Shown here one piece after another: positions 1 through 8,609 of a stretch of 58,131 nt of DNA (within the stretch, counting starts at the first letter, position 1; the number at the start of each line of letters is the position of its first letter). Source of the DNA: Rhodospirillales bacterium (GTDB lineage: Bacteria; Pseudomonadota; Alphaproteobacteria; Reyranellales; Reyranellaceae); contig WHTW01000034.1 in NCBI GenBank assembly GCA_009377525.1, positions 1 to 58,131 on the forward strand, given 5' to 3'. Made by a program: the position numbers and the translations under genes. The notes beneath the pieces are model-generated. The model had not been told where the DNA came from. It ran no database searches and saw only the letters and a list, made by a program, of their open reading frames with translations.

Positions 1-124
1 CCGGTCTCCGCCTGCGGGCCACGACCTCGATCAGCTCGTGCTCGACCCGTCAAAATCCCTGCGACGAGCCACTAGACTAGAGAGATAATCGGTCAAAACG
101 AACGTCAGCCGAAGGAATATCACA

Positions 125-1033
125 ATGTCTGAGCCGCTTCCCGCCCTCTGCCTGATCGCCGTGCCTGGCCGTCGCCGCCGCACCATCGAACTGTGCCAGG
201 AAGCGGAACGGCGCGGCTATGCCGGCATCTACGTGCCGAGCCCGTTCGGCAACATCTCGATGTGCGAGGCGATGGCGTGGAACACCGAGAAGGTCACCTT
301 CGGCACCGCCATCGCGCCGATCTATCAGCGCACCATCGTCGATTTCGCCCAGAGTGCCGCGATGATGCACGAGGTGTCGGGCGGGCGCTTTCGCCTCGGC
401 ATCGGCATTGCCCACGGCCCGTCCTATGTGCGCATGGGCGTCACACCGGGCAAGCCGCTCGCCGACACGCGCGCCTTCATCGAGAAGTTCCGCGCCGAGA
501 CGGCGTTCGGGCCGCTGCCGCCCATCATCGTCGCCGCCCTGCGCAAGAAGATGGTGGCTCTGTCGGGCGAGCTCGCCCAGGGCGTGGTGTTCGCCAACGC
601 CTCGCTGTCGCACATGGGTCAGTCGCTCGGAGCACTGCCCGCGGCCCAGCGCAACGATGCCGCCTTCTTCATCGGCAACATGATCCCGACCTGCATCAAC
701 GACGACGTAGGCACCGCCCGGGCGGTGAACCGGCGCACGCTCACCAACTACGCCTTCCTGCCGAACTATCGGAACTACTGGAAGGAGGCGGGCTACGTCG
801 AGGAGATGGCGGCGATCGAGAAGGCGATCGCCGACGGACGCCACGACGACGTGCCGAAGTTCCTCACCGACAAGTGGCTGGCCGACAACACGCTGTTCGG
901 CCCGGCGGCCAAGGTGCGCGACGGCGTCGCCGCCTGGCGCGCGGTGGGCGTGCACACGCCGATCCTGGTGCCGTCCTCGGCGGCCGGCAACCAGATGAAG
1001 GCGATCGACGAAGTGTTCGCCGCGTTCGGATGA
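125..1033 (+). CDS. LLM-class flavin-dependent oxidoreductase
   Basis: 302 aa, a normal length for a luciferase-like (LLM) monooxygenase/oxidoreductase of TIM-barrel fold using FMN or F420. The N-terminal half has the family pattern: an early strand (LCLIAVPG), then YAGIYVPSPFG, the substrate-pocket strand VTFGTAIAPIYQR, and the hallmark SGGRFRLGIGIAHGPSY followed by the active-site loop. The start is preceded by GAAGGA about 8 nt upstream. It is monocistronic and converges with the ABC solute-binding gene downstream. The substrate cannot be read from sequence; an F420-dependent enzyme is possible. Confidence 0.85.
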   Translation: MSEPLPALCLIAVPGRRRRTIELCQEAERRGYAGIYVPSPFGNISMCEAMAWNTEKVTFGTAIAPIYQRTIVDFAQSAAMMHEVSGGRFRLGIGIAHGPSYVRMGVTPGKPLADTRAFIEKFRAETAFGPLPPIIVAALRKKMVALSGELAQGVVFANASLSHMGQSLGALPAAQRNDAAFFIGNMIPTCINDDVGTARAVNRRTLTNYAFLPNYRNYWKEAGYVEEMAAIEKAIADGRHDDVPKFLTDKWLADNTLFGPAAKVRDGVAAWRAVGVHTPILVPSSAAGNQMKAIDEVFAAFG

Positions 1034-1081
1034 CGCCTCGCCGGAGCGCAGGCCTGGCGGCCCGCGCTCCGGCACGCGATG

Positions 1082-2389
1082 TCAGCTGGCGTACGCCTTG
1101 GTCGCCTCCGAGTGCGCCCACTTGGCGGCTTCCTCGGCCGGCATGCCCTGGATAGCCTTGGCGTACATGTCGACGATGATGTACTTGCTGATCACCTCGG
1201 CCGACTTGCGGTCGGGCGGCCCGGCATAGCCCGCCAGCCGGCCGGACGCCGGCAGGTCCTTGAAGGGCTTCAGCACCGGATCGACGTCCCACACCGCGTG
1301 CTTGGCCCATACCTTGGTGGCGCCCGAGGTGTAGCCCTGCTGCGAGGTGAACCACTGGTCGTAGATCGGCTTGGAGTGGATCCAGCGCAGGAAGTCCTTG
1401 GCCGCCTTCTGGTTCTTGGAGTAGCCCATCAGCATGTCGGTGAACACGCCCGGCAGGTTGTACTGGCCCGCGACCCCCTTGGGGATCGGGGCGTGCCGGA
1501 TGTCCTGGAACATCGGGGTGCCCTTCTCGGTCTTGTAGGTATCGGGCTTCTTCTTGGCCTCGATGTAGATCGAGGCGCCGTTGTTGGTGGCGCTGATCGT
1601 CTGGGACAGGAAGGCACGGTTGTTGTTGGTGTCGTCCCAGGCGAGCCCGCCGTCGTCCATCGTCTCCTTCCACAGCGCCACGGCGAACTTGATCGACTCG
1701 ACCGTTTCCTTGCTGTTCAGGGCGACGGTCTTGCCGTCGGCCTCGACTTCCTTGCCGCCGAACGACCACAGGTAGGGATACCACCAGCCCGGCGCGTCAC
1801 CGAACGTGTGACCCGCGGTCTGCCCGATCGGCCGCCCCTTGGCCTTCAGCTTCTTGCCGGCCTCGCGGAAGGTCTCCCAGGTCTCGGGGAAGCTCTTGTA
1901 GCCGGCTTCCTCCAGCCACGACTTGCGATAGGCGATCATGCCGCCGCCGGCCGTCCACGGCACGCCGATCCACTTGCCGCCGACCGTGGCGACCTGGCGC
2001 GAGACGTCGTAGTAGCCGCCCCCGGCCTTGCCGAGCTCCTCGGCGAGGTCGCCGACGTCGGCCAGGGCCGTCCCGTAGAGCTGCGGCCAGTTGCCGAACG
2101 CCATGATGATGTCGGCGCCGGTGCCCGACTGGATCGCCGAGGTGATGCGCGACTGCAGGTCGTTGGCGTTGACGGTCTCGACCTTGAGGGTGACGCCGGT
2201 CGCCTTCTTGCACTCCTGCGTGATCGCGTTCTTGAGCAGCACGTCGGACGCCGGCACGAAATCGGCCCAGCGCAGCCAGTGGATACTTGTCTCCTGGGCG
2301 AGCGCCGGTGCGCGGCCGCTGGCCAGGATGGCGGCCATGCCGCCCGATGCAGACAGAGCGAGAACTCTACGCCGCGCAATACGAGCCAT
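1082..2389 (-). CDS. ABC transporter family-1 extracellular solute-binding protein
   Basis: 435 aa periplasmic binding protein of the sugar-type family 1. The N terminus MARIARRRVLALSASGG carries a run of arginines before a hydrophobic stretch ending ALAQE, a Tat- or Sec-type signal peptide cleaved near residue 32. The mature part shows family features: IIMAFGNWPQLY near residue 95, the hinge WIGVPWTAGGGMIAYRKSW, and late motifs around residues 330-345 (FTDMLMGYSKNQKAAKDFL). An AGGAGG site lies just upstream of the ATG. No permease or ATPase genes are adjacent, so it is an orphan receptor here. The ligand is likely a sugar or polyol, as for the family, but this is not proven. Confidence 0.88.
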   Translation of the reverse strand: MARIARRRVLALSASGGMAAILASGRAPALAQETSIHWLRWADFVPASDVLLKNAITQECKKATGVTLKVETVNANDLQSRITSAIQSGTGADIIMAFGNWPQLYGTALADVGDLAEELGKAGGGYYDVSRQVATVGGKWIGVPWTAGGGMIAYRKSWLEEAGYKSFPETWETFREAGKKLKAKGRPIGQTAGHTFGDAPGWWYPYLWSFGGKEVEADGKTVALNSKETVESIKFAVALWKETMDDGGLAWDDTNNNRAFLSQTISATNNGASIYIEAKKKPDTYKTEKGTPMFQDIRHAPIPKGVAGQYNLPGVFTDMLMGYSKNQKAAKDFLRWIHSKPIYDQWFTSQQGYTSGATKVWAKHAVWDVDPVLKPFKDLPASGRLAGYAGPPDRKSAEVISKYIIVDMYAKAIQGMPAEEAAKWAHSEATKAYAS

Positions 2390-2638
2390 GGTTTCCTCCT
2401 GTCGTTTTCATGTGCTGAACTTAAAGCGTAGGCGTGGGCTGGAAATACGCGTGTCCCGCCGCGCGCTTGGCGCCGCAGGGAAGTCGTCTGCCAACTATGC
2501 GTCTCGAAACGGCACCACCGCAGGGCAAAAGGCTCTCTGCGGGCAACGCTGGCCCGAGCATACGCCTGTTCACGGAAGGATCACAGGCCGGGGCTGCGCC
2601 TTACCGTCTAGGCTGGCGGAAAGGAGAAATGACCCCGC

Positions 2639-3145
2639 ATGAAGCCTGTTGCCCTTGTTTCCGCATTGATCCTGGCCCTCGCCGGATGCGCCCAGTTCCA
2701 GCAGCAGGCCGCGCTGTCCTCGGGCATGGCCCCCGGCGAGGTCGAGTGGGCGCGCAAGACCGGCCGTAACACCGTGAGCGGAAACGCCAGCCTGAAGTCC
2801 GGCGGCACGACCCATACCTGCGCCGGACAGTCGGCGAACCTGATCCCCGACACCGCCTATGCGCGGGCGCGGATGACGGCGATCTTCGGCAACACGACCC
2901 GCGGCACGCGCGCCGCCAGCCTGGGCCCGGTGAAGTTCGAGCGCGACGATCCGCTCTACGTCTCGACCCTGCGTACGACGCGTTGCGACACCTCTGGCAG
3001 CTTCTCCTTCCCGGGCGTGCCCGACGGCGTCTGGTACGTCACGACCAGCGTGAAGTGGCAGGGCGCCTCGCAGGTCGAGGGCAGCTCGATGATGCAGCGC
3101 GTCGACGTGCGGGGCGGACGGCTGGTGAAGGTCGTGCTGCCCTGA
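2639..3145 (+). CDS. small putative lipoprotein
   Basis: 168 aa. The N terminus MKPVALVSALILALAGC is a short type-II signal peptide with lipobox LAGC, so Cys17 should be lipidated and the protein membrane-anchored. The mature part has paired Cys residues (HTCAGQ; RTTRCDT) and a predicted beta-rich C-terminal half ending in VDVRGGRLVKVVLP. GGAG lies about 13 nt before the start, a long spacing; an ATG at 2629 in another frame is not used. Family not recognised. Flanked by the solute-binding gene (divergent) and an alpha/beta hydrolase gene. Confidence 0.7.
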   Translation: MKPVALVSALILALAGCAQFQQQAALSSGMAPGEVEWARKTGRNTVSGNASLKSGGTTHTCAGQSANLIPDTAYARARMTAIFGNTTRGTRAASLGPVKFERDDPLYVSTLRTTRCDTSGSFSFPGVPDGVWYVTTSVKWQGASQVEGSSMMQRVDVRGGRLVKVVLP

Positions 3146-3180
3146 TCTTCCGGACCGCCGGCCTCCGGTCGGCCTCATAT

Positions 3181-3259
3181 GGAGCGCGGACCTCCTGGTC
3201 CGCTTACGCGCATTCACATGCGCGCTTGATCATGATGCGGACCTGGAGGTCCGCGCTCC
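3181..3259. repeat. REP-like compound palindrome
   Basis: Two 23-nt arms (3181-3203 and 3237-3259) are inverted copies with one mismatch (GGAGCGCGGACCTCC, T or A, GGTCCGC). Each arm is itself a hairpin (GCGGACC, 4-nt loop, GGTCCGC). It lies between the lipoprotein and hydrolase genes. The nested form resembles dispersed REP/BIME repeats; it could also stop transcription of the lipoprotein gene. Confidence 0.65.
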
Positions 3260-3336
3260 GAAGAGCATGAGCGGTCGGTCCGGCAAGACGTGTGCTAGGC
3301 TTCCGGCAGCAAAACACAAAATCGGAGGAACGTGCC

Positions 3337-4239
3337 ATGGCTACTGCAGTCCTCGACGCCCCGACCACCGCGTTCGACGTCGAAGACGTCGAGTATCTGC
3401 GCCACGGCGACAAGCCGTTGCTGGCGCGCATCTTCAAGCCCAGCGGCGCGGGCCCGTTCCCGGCCATGGTCGAGTGCCACGGCGGCGCCTGGTGCATGAG
3501 CGACCGCACCACCGAGCGGCTGCGCCACGAGTACATGGCCTCGCACGGCATCGTGTCGATCGCGCTCGACTTCCGCTCCGGCAACGAGGACCCGTATCCG
3601 GCCTCGGTGCAGGACATCAACTACGCGGTGCGTTGGACGAAGGCCAACGCGCGCGACCTCAAGACCCGGCCTGATCTGGTCGGCCTGTCGGGCCAGTCGA
3701 GCGGCGGCCATCTCGCCATGCTCGTCGCCATGCGCCCGCACGATGCGCGCTACTCGGCGATCCCGCTGCCTGCCGGGTCGCCGGCGCATGATGCCGGCGT
3801 GCGCTGCGTGATCATGTCCTGGCCGGTGATCAATCCGCTGAGCCGCTATCGCCACGCCAAGCGCGCCGAGGCGAGCGCCAACCCGCCGGCGTGGCCCAAG
3901 TCGATCATCGGCCGTCACGATTCCTACTGGCGCTCGGAAGCCAACATGTCCGAGGGCAGTCCCACGGTCGCGCTCGAGAAAGGCGAGAAGGTGCAGACGC
4001 CGCCCGCGATCTGGTTCCAGGCGCATGGCGACATCATGCACGATTACAAGGACACGGAATCGTCGTTCGCCGGCAACGAGCCGCAGCGTTTCTGTGCCGC
4101 CTACGCCAAGGCCGGCGGCTCGATCGCCCTGGAATACATCGACATGGAGCGCCAGCCCGGTTCTTCACCGGACCTGTCGAAATGCGGGCCCATGTTCGGG
4201 CGGATGGTCGAGTTTGTCGACCGGCATGTGAAGGCCTGA
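3337..4239 (+). CDS. alpha/beta hydrolase (esterase/lipase-like)
   Basis: 300 aa. It has the hormone-sensitive-lipase type oxyanion motif HGGAW near residue 49 and the nucleophile elbow GLSGQSSGGH near residues 116-125. A late His (DRHV) is a candidate catalytic histidine. An earlier in-frame ATG exists at 3292, but CGGAGGA at 3323-3329 sits 7 nt before ATG 3337, so I use 3337. No signal peptide, so probably cytoplasmic. It probably hydrolyses a carboxylic ester; the natural substrate is unknown. No operon partners. Confidence 0.82.
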   Translation: MATAVLDAPTTAFDVEDVEYLRHGDKPLLARIFKPSGAGPFPAMVECHGGAWCMSDRTTERLRHEYMASHGIVSIALDFRSGNEDPYPASVQDINYAVRWTKANARDLKTRPDLVGLSGQSSGGHLAMLVAMRPHDARYSAIPLPAGSPAHDAGVRCVIMSWPVINPLSRYRHAKRAEASANPPAWPKSIIGRHDSYWRSEANMSEGSPTVALEKGEKVQTPPAIWFQAHGDIMHDYKDTESSFAGNEPQRFCAAYAKAGGSIALEYIDMERQPGSSPDLSKCGPMFGRMVEFVDRHVKA

Positions 4240-4342
4240 AGCTCGACGGGTTTCAAGCCGCTGGAGAAACTGTCCGAAAGACAACCGGGACGTGTAGTGG
4301 CATAATCCTCCCCGTATCGCCCACGCGGGAGAGGAGAGCCAC

Positions 4343-5770
4343 ATGGCGACTGGCGACATCGTCGGAGCGATCACCCCTGGCAGGCCCCGGTCGGTGCCGG
4401 CCTGGCCCGGCTTGGCGGCATGCCTTTGCGCCGGGCTGCTCCTGCCCGGCGGCCCGGCAGCAGCGGCCGATTGCAACACGGCGCCGCCAAAGCCGGTGCC
4501 GAGCGACGTCGTGGTCAAGCTCGACCCGGGAACGGCGTGGCAGCCGCGCGGCGGGCAGGTACGCATCGTGGTGGAAAGCGCCACGCAGGCGCTGAAGGGC
4601 GCCGATGTCGTGGTCTGCTTCCGCTGGTCGAGCGGCAAGGAGGCCCTCTACCTGCCGCCCGCCGCCGTGCAGGTCGCGGAGTCCACGCCGATGAAGGCGG
4701 TCTACCGCGCAACGGTGCCCGACGCGCTGAAACGGGTCGACTCCTCCTGGTTCGGACGGTTGAGCGGCAAGCTGCCGACCGATCCCACCCAGCCGGCGCA
4801 GTTCGACAACGGGATGATCGTCCCTGTCGCCGACGTGAAGGTGATCGTCGGCACGGCGGAGTCGACACTGGCGACCGCAGTCCTGGAGGTCGGCGTCACC
4901 AGCGTCTGGAACGCCGTCCTGACGACGCTGGTGTGCGTGCTGGTCGCGCATGGCCTGCTCTATGCCTGGGCCGCGTCTCGCGCGGTGCCCGGCCGCTCCC
5001 CGTGGATGAGGTTCATCAGCACGCGCGAAGGCTATGCGAGCCTGTCGCAGATGCAGATCATGGTGTGGAGCTTCCTGTTCGGGGCCGGTGCGGTCTACGT
5101 CATGACCCTTTCGGGCAGCCTGATCGACATCCCGACGGGCGCCCTGGTCCTGCTGGGCATTGCCGGCGCGACCACATTGGGGGCGAAGATCCAGGGAGCC
5201 AATGCGCAGGCTGCCGCCGCCGCCTCGTCATCGGCCGATCTTCCGACTGCCGCCGCTGCCCCTCCGGCGCCGCAGAACGTCAGCGTGATCGCCTCGACCG
5301 ACCATTCCGCCACCCTGCGATGGGATCCCCCGGCCGCCGGTGCGGTAGCTGCGGTACATGCCGTCAGCTATGCGCGGCAGGCCCTTGCCGACTGGCGGGT
5401 GAGCGACGACCGCATCAGGGAGAACAGCCACCGGGTCTTGAGGTTGCTGCCCGACACCGACTATGTCTTCCAGGTCGTGGCCCGGAACGACAAGGGCGCA
5501 AGCCCGCCGGTGCAGGTGACCGAAAGAACCAAGGTCGCGGCCGCGATACCGCGCAAGCCGCGCTGGTCCGACCTCGTGGTGACACCCCAGCATCCGGGAG
5601 AGATCGACGTCACCCGCGTCCAGATGCTGTTCTTCACGCTCATTTCCGTGGCCTTCGTCGCGATCAAGCTGATCAACAGCTACATGATCCCCGAGATCCC
5701 GGAAGGCTTCATGCTCCTGATGGGCATCAGCAACGGCGTCTATCTTTCCGCGAAATTCGTGCCCGAATAG
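4343..5770 (+). CDS. membrane protein with fibronectin type III domain
   Basis: 475 aa, function unknown. A signal-like segment (GLAACLCAGLLL...AAAAD) ends near residue 42. A beta-rich extracytoplasmic region follows to about 185, then hydrophobic segments near 190-212, 240-262 and 268-285. An Ala-rich linker leads to one fibronectin-III-like domain, about residues 307-395 (PPAPQNVSVIASTDHSATL...DTDYVFQVVARNDKGAS). A last membrane helix lies at about 428-450. The strongly kept motif REGYASLSQMQIMVWSFLFG precedes the second helix. Probably an inner-membrane protein exposing its FN3 domain. GGAGAGGAG lies before the ATG. Confidence 0.7.
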   Translation: MATGDIVGAITPGRPRSVPAWPGLAACLCAGLLLPGGPAAAADCNTAPPKPVPSDVVVKLDPGTAWQPRGGQVRIVVESATQALKGADVVVCFRWSSGKEALYLPPAAVQVAESTPMKAVYRATVPDALKRVDSSWFGRLSGKLPTDPTQPAQFDNGMIVPVADVKVIVGTAESTLATAVLEVGVTSVWNAVLTTLVCVLVAHGLLYAWAASRAVPGRSPWMRFISTREGYASLSQMQIMVWSFLFGAGAVYVMTLSGSLIDIPTGALVLLGIAGATTLGAKIQGANAQAAAAASSSADLPTAAAAPPAPQNVSVIASTDHSATLRWDPPAAGAVAAVHAVSYARQALADWRVSDDRIRENSHRVLRLLPDTDYVFQVVARNDKGASPPVQVTERTKVAAAIPRKPRWSDLVVTPQHPGEIDVTRVQMLFFTLISVAFVAIKLINSYMIPEIPEGFMLLMGISNGVYLSAKFVPE

Positions 5771-5782
5771 ATCCCAACCAAA

Positions 5783-5822
5783 GCACATTCCGTCCAGCTG
5801 GAATCAGCTGGACGGAATGTGC
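5783..5822. terminator. hairpin between convergent genes (1)
   Basis: Perfect 18-nt arms (5783-5800 and 5805-5822) around the loop GAAT. It starts 12 nt after the stop of the FN3 protein gene and lies between convergent genes. It has no U-tract, so terminator function is inferred. Confidence 0.6.
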
Positions 5823-5851
5823 CCTGTGCAACCCGGATCTCCCGTGCGCGC

Positions 5852-5897
5852 GATTCCGATCAGATGGAACCGCGCGCGGTTCCATCTGATCGGAATC
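5852..5897. terminator. 46-nt perfect palindrome between convergent genes (2)
   Basis: A perfect palindrome centred between 5874 and 5875 with 23-nt half sites (GATTCCGATCAGATGGAACC plus GCG). It lies 10 nt from the stop of the BT1-type carrier on the minus strand. Its position fits a terminator for that gene. The lack of a loop also fits a dispersed palindromic repeat or a protein-binding site. Confidence 0.55.
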
Positions 5898-5907
5898 CGC
5901 TCTAGCC

Positions 5908-7098
5908 TCAGGGCAGCTTGCCATCGAGGCGCAGCAGGGGAACGAGCACCAGCGCGAATGCGATCGAGGCGGCGGAGACGATGATGAGCGGCCCCAGCCG
6001 CGCATCGAACACATGGTCGTACAGGTAGGCGCCGACGGTGCTGGAGCAGATTTCCGCGAGATTCATGATCGACATGAGCCCGGCGAACGCGAAGCCTTCC
6101 GCGCGCTTGGGACAGTAGTCGGCGGCCAGCGTGAGCGAGGCGATCGTGGCGATCATCATGGCAACGCCGTTGCCGAAGTTCACGATTGCCGCCGTGACCG
6201 GATCCGCCAGCAACAGGAACGAGGCAGCCGACAGCGTCAGGAGCACGATGCTGAAGTACAGGAGCGCCTTCGAGTTCATGCCGCTGAGCAGCCAGCGATG
6301 CACCAGGGCGCCGGCGATCCAGCCGGCGGAGGCGATCGCGCCCAGAATACCGATGTAGCTCTGCGAGAATTTCAGCTCATCGGTCATGAAGTAATAGAGC
6401 GGCGTGCCGAAGCCGGGCGCGAAGGAATAGAGGAACAGGAACAGGCCGACGATGTAGAGCTTCGGCGACCTGGATGCGGCCACGAGGCTTTGAAAGGTGC
6501 GCCGCATCTCCGGTGCGCTCGCACCCACCTTCTTCTCGTCGAGCAGGAACAGCGACGCCAGCACCACGGCGATGGGTGCGATGGCGGCGATGGCGGCGGC
6601 CATCTGCACGGCGGAGAGGGCGGACAGGTTCTCGACCAGCGCGCCGCCTGCGAACGAGCTCGCCATGATGGCGATGTAGAACCACAGCCACTGCTGGCTG
6701 ACGAAAGTGCTGGTGAGACGGAAGGTCTGGCCGTTCTCCGCCAGTAGGGCGCCGCACAAGGTGCTGGCGGTGGCCATGGCGTACGATGTGAGCAGGAGCG
6801 GCAGGGCGAACGTGACAGGGTCGGCCTGCCGGGCGATGGCGGCATAGGCAGCCACCGCACAGAGACTGGCGACGATCAGGTAGCTCTTGCGACGGTAGCC
6901 GAACAGTGGGACGAAGTCGGAGACTAGGCCGAAGACGGGCTTGATGACCCAGGGGAAATTGAGGACCGCGAAATAGGCGGTGACCTGCAGCGCCGTCCAG
7001 CCGATCTCCTTCAGATAGTGGGTGAGCGGCTGGTAGATGATGCCGACGCGCGCCTGGCCGATGCCCTCGACGAGATAGACGACGGCGAAGAAGAGCAT
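5908..7098 (-). CDS. MFS carrier resembling folate-biopterin (BT1) transporters
   Basis: About 396 aa and 12 hydrophobic segments. The motif PWVIKPVFGLVSDFVPLFGYRRKSY (residues about 46-70) is the loop 2-3 signature of the BT1/FBT branch of the major facilitator superfamily, which includes folate and biopterin carriers. The reading frame extends upstream, but that part overlaps ridA and is Arg/Gly rich, so I start at ATG 7098. A GGAGGA lies 22 nt before it, too far for a good site, so a nearer non-ATG start upstream is possible. Likely co-transcribed with ridA. The substrate is not established. Confidence 0.75.
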   Translation of the reverse strand: MLFFAVVYLVEGIGQARVGIIYQPLTHYLKEIGWTALQVTAYFAVLNFPWVIKPVFGLVSDFVPLFGYRRKSYLIVASLCAVAAYAAIARQADPVTFALPLLLTSYAMATASTLCGALLAENGQTFRLTSTFVSQQWLWFYIAIMASSFAGGALVENLSALSAVQMAAAIAAIAPIAVVLASLFLLDEKKVGASAPEMRRTFQSLVAASRSPKLYIVGLFLFLYSFAPGFGTPLYYFMTDELKFSQSYIGILGAIASAGWIAGALVHRWLLSGMNSKALLYFSIVLLTLSAASFLLLADPVTAAIVNFGNGVAMMIATIASLTLAADYCPKRAEGFAFAGLMSIMNLAEICSSTVGAYLYDHVFDARLGPLIIVSAASIAFALVLVPLLRLDGKLP

Positions 7099-7151
7099 GA
7101 GCCGGCTGATCTGCCGGTCGTCCTCCGCCGTTCGCGAGGGGGTGCCAACGC

Positions 7152-7571
7152 TCAGGGCAGGATCGCTTCGCCCTCGATCTCGACCTTGGCCCGCGGATCG
7201 ATCAGGGCCGAAACCTGGACCAGGGTCATGGCCGGGAAGTGCTTGCCGAGCGTGCTGCCCCACGCCGCGCCGATCGCCGCGCCGGCGGCGTTGAACTCCG
7301 CGATGTCCGTCACGTAAGCGCGCAGCGCCACCAGGTGCCGGGGCTCGCCGCCTGCCGCCTTCAGGACGGCCACCACATTGCCGAGTGCCACGCGCCATTG
7401 CGTGCCGGCGTCCGTCCCCGCGGGAATATGGGACTGACCGGGCTCGCGGCCGATCTGTCCGGCGATGCGCGCGCTCCTGGTGCCCGTGGCGACGACGGCG
7501 TGCGAGAAGCCACGCGGGCGCGACCAGCCGTCGGGCAGGACCGGTGTGTAGGCGATGTCGGACGGGCTCAT
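7152..7571 (-). CDS. RidA/YjgF-family protein
   Basis: 139 aa, typical RidA length. RidA-family enzymes hydrolyse reactive enamine/imine intermediates or act in related pathways. Visible family features: HAVVATGTRSARIAGQIG early, VALGNVVAVLKAAGG in the central helix, LVALRAYVTDI, and C-terminal SALIDPRAKVEIEGEAI. The canonical backbone-binding Arg lies in the RAYVTD region (RVYVTD in many members). ATG 7571 is preceded by GGAGGAG at 7586-7580, so the longer upstream frame is rejected. It lies 53 nt before the BT1-type carrier start on the same strand, which suggests an operon. Confidence 0.85.
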   Translation of the reverse strand: MSPSDIAYTPVLPDGWSRPRGFSHAVVATGTRSARIAGQIGREPGQSHIPAGTDAGTQWRVALGNVVAVLKAAGGEPRHLVALRAYVTDIAEFNAAGAAIGAAWGSTLGKHFPAMTLVQVSALIDPRAKVEIEGEAILP

Positions 7572-7599
7572 GCTCTCTGTCTCCTCCAGGATCGGCGGT

Positions 7600-8566
7600 T
7601 CAGAACAGGATATTGTGTTTTGCCTCGATGGGTTTGAGGTCGGTCGTTTCGCCGAGCATTGTCCGCATCTCGATCTCGATCCGCCGCGCAATGGAGGAGA
7701 TCGGGACGTCGTTGGAGCTCCCTTCGAACGGATTTGACGAATTCTCTCCGACCTTCTCGAGTGCAACGAAAATCCAGCCGACCAACAGGCTGAAGGGAAC
7801 GTTCAACCACGCCGTCCAGTGTCCAGACCCGGTCGGCGTTCCCAGGTCGCGAAAATAGGGAAAGAGAGCGAACGGGACAATTCCGACAAAGGCCTTCACC
7901 AGAAGAACGGTGATCGAATAGTAGTTCCGCACATACGGATGGTTCTTTATCCGTTTGGTGGCTCCCTGCAATCGGACGAGATCGTCGAGCGCGTTCGTCA
8001 ACACGACGAAGATCGGGTCGCCGATGAGGCCTTTCCAGTGCAGGTCGCCGCCGACCTGATATTGCCAGGACAGGATCAATGCCTCCTTGTCGCCTCGATG
8101 CGTCATCACCTTCTGCAACTCGGCCTCTGAAAGGTAGGTCGCCAGCTCGTCCTTGAGGACGGACTTGCTTTCCGGAGCGGGAAGTTCGGCAAGGAACCTG
8201 GCATTCCCCGGTTCGACCGCATTTTCCCAGGTTCTTCCTTCGCGCAGAAAGAAGCGCAATGCGGTGAGCCAGGCGAAGTGGCGGTGGAAGAGTTCCTTCT
8301 GCTGCGGGCCGGTTTGCGCGGCATCCAGACGGCTCGCCGCAATCTTGAGCTTGCTCGCCCAGATCAAGCGCGTCGCATGGATTTGCCCCCAAGGACACGA
8401 GGGCCTCGTTGACCCTCGCAAAGCATTGCTGATTCTTGAAGGCGACGACGATTGCCACCGCTGTTCCGACGACGGCCAGGAGAGGCGCCGGCATCGACAG
8501 GAAATGCCAGTGCAGGACTTCGAGCAGGACGGTGGCGGTGAGTTTGTACCTTCTGCCGAGGTGCAT
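7600..8566 (-). pseudogene. bestrophin-family (UPF0187) anion channel, frameshifted
   Basis: Two overlapping frames together make one bestrophin-like protein. The first (from ATG 8566) gives the N-terminal helices and AIVVAFKNQQCFARVNEA. The second (to 7600) continues with GQIHATRLIW and contains the calcium-site type motif NPFEGSSNDVPI near its end. The break is at a run CCCCCAA (8386-8392): removing one base restores ...EALVSWGQIHATRL. Bestrophins form pentameric chloride channels in the membrane. Either a recent single-base mutation or a sequencing error. It lies just upstream of ridA on the same strand. Confidence 0.75.
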
Positions 8567-8609
8567 GTGAGCCGCCCTGATTGCCCCGACCAGCCTGATG
8601 GCTGGCCTG

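Noticed and set aside
77..1075. Long minus-strand frame opposite the LLM oxidoreductase gene
   Set aside because: Arg/His/Gly-rich shadow of a GC-rich gene, with no family features; the plus-strand protein is clearly real.
1079..2431. 450-codon plus-strand frame
   Set aside because: Antisense shadow of the solute-binding protein gene.
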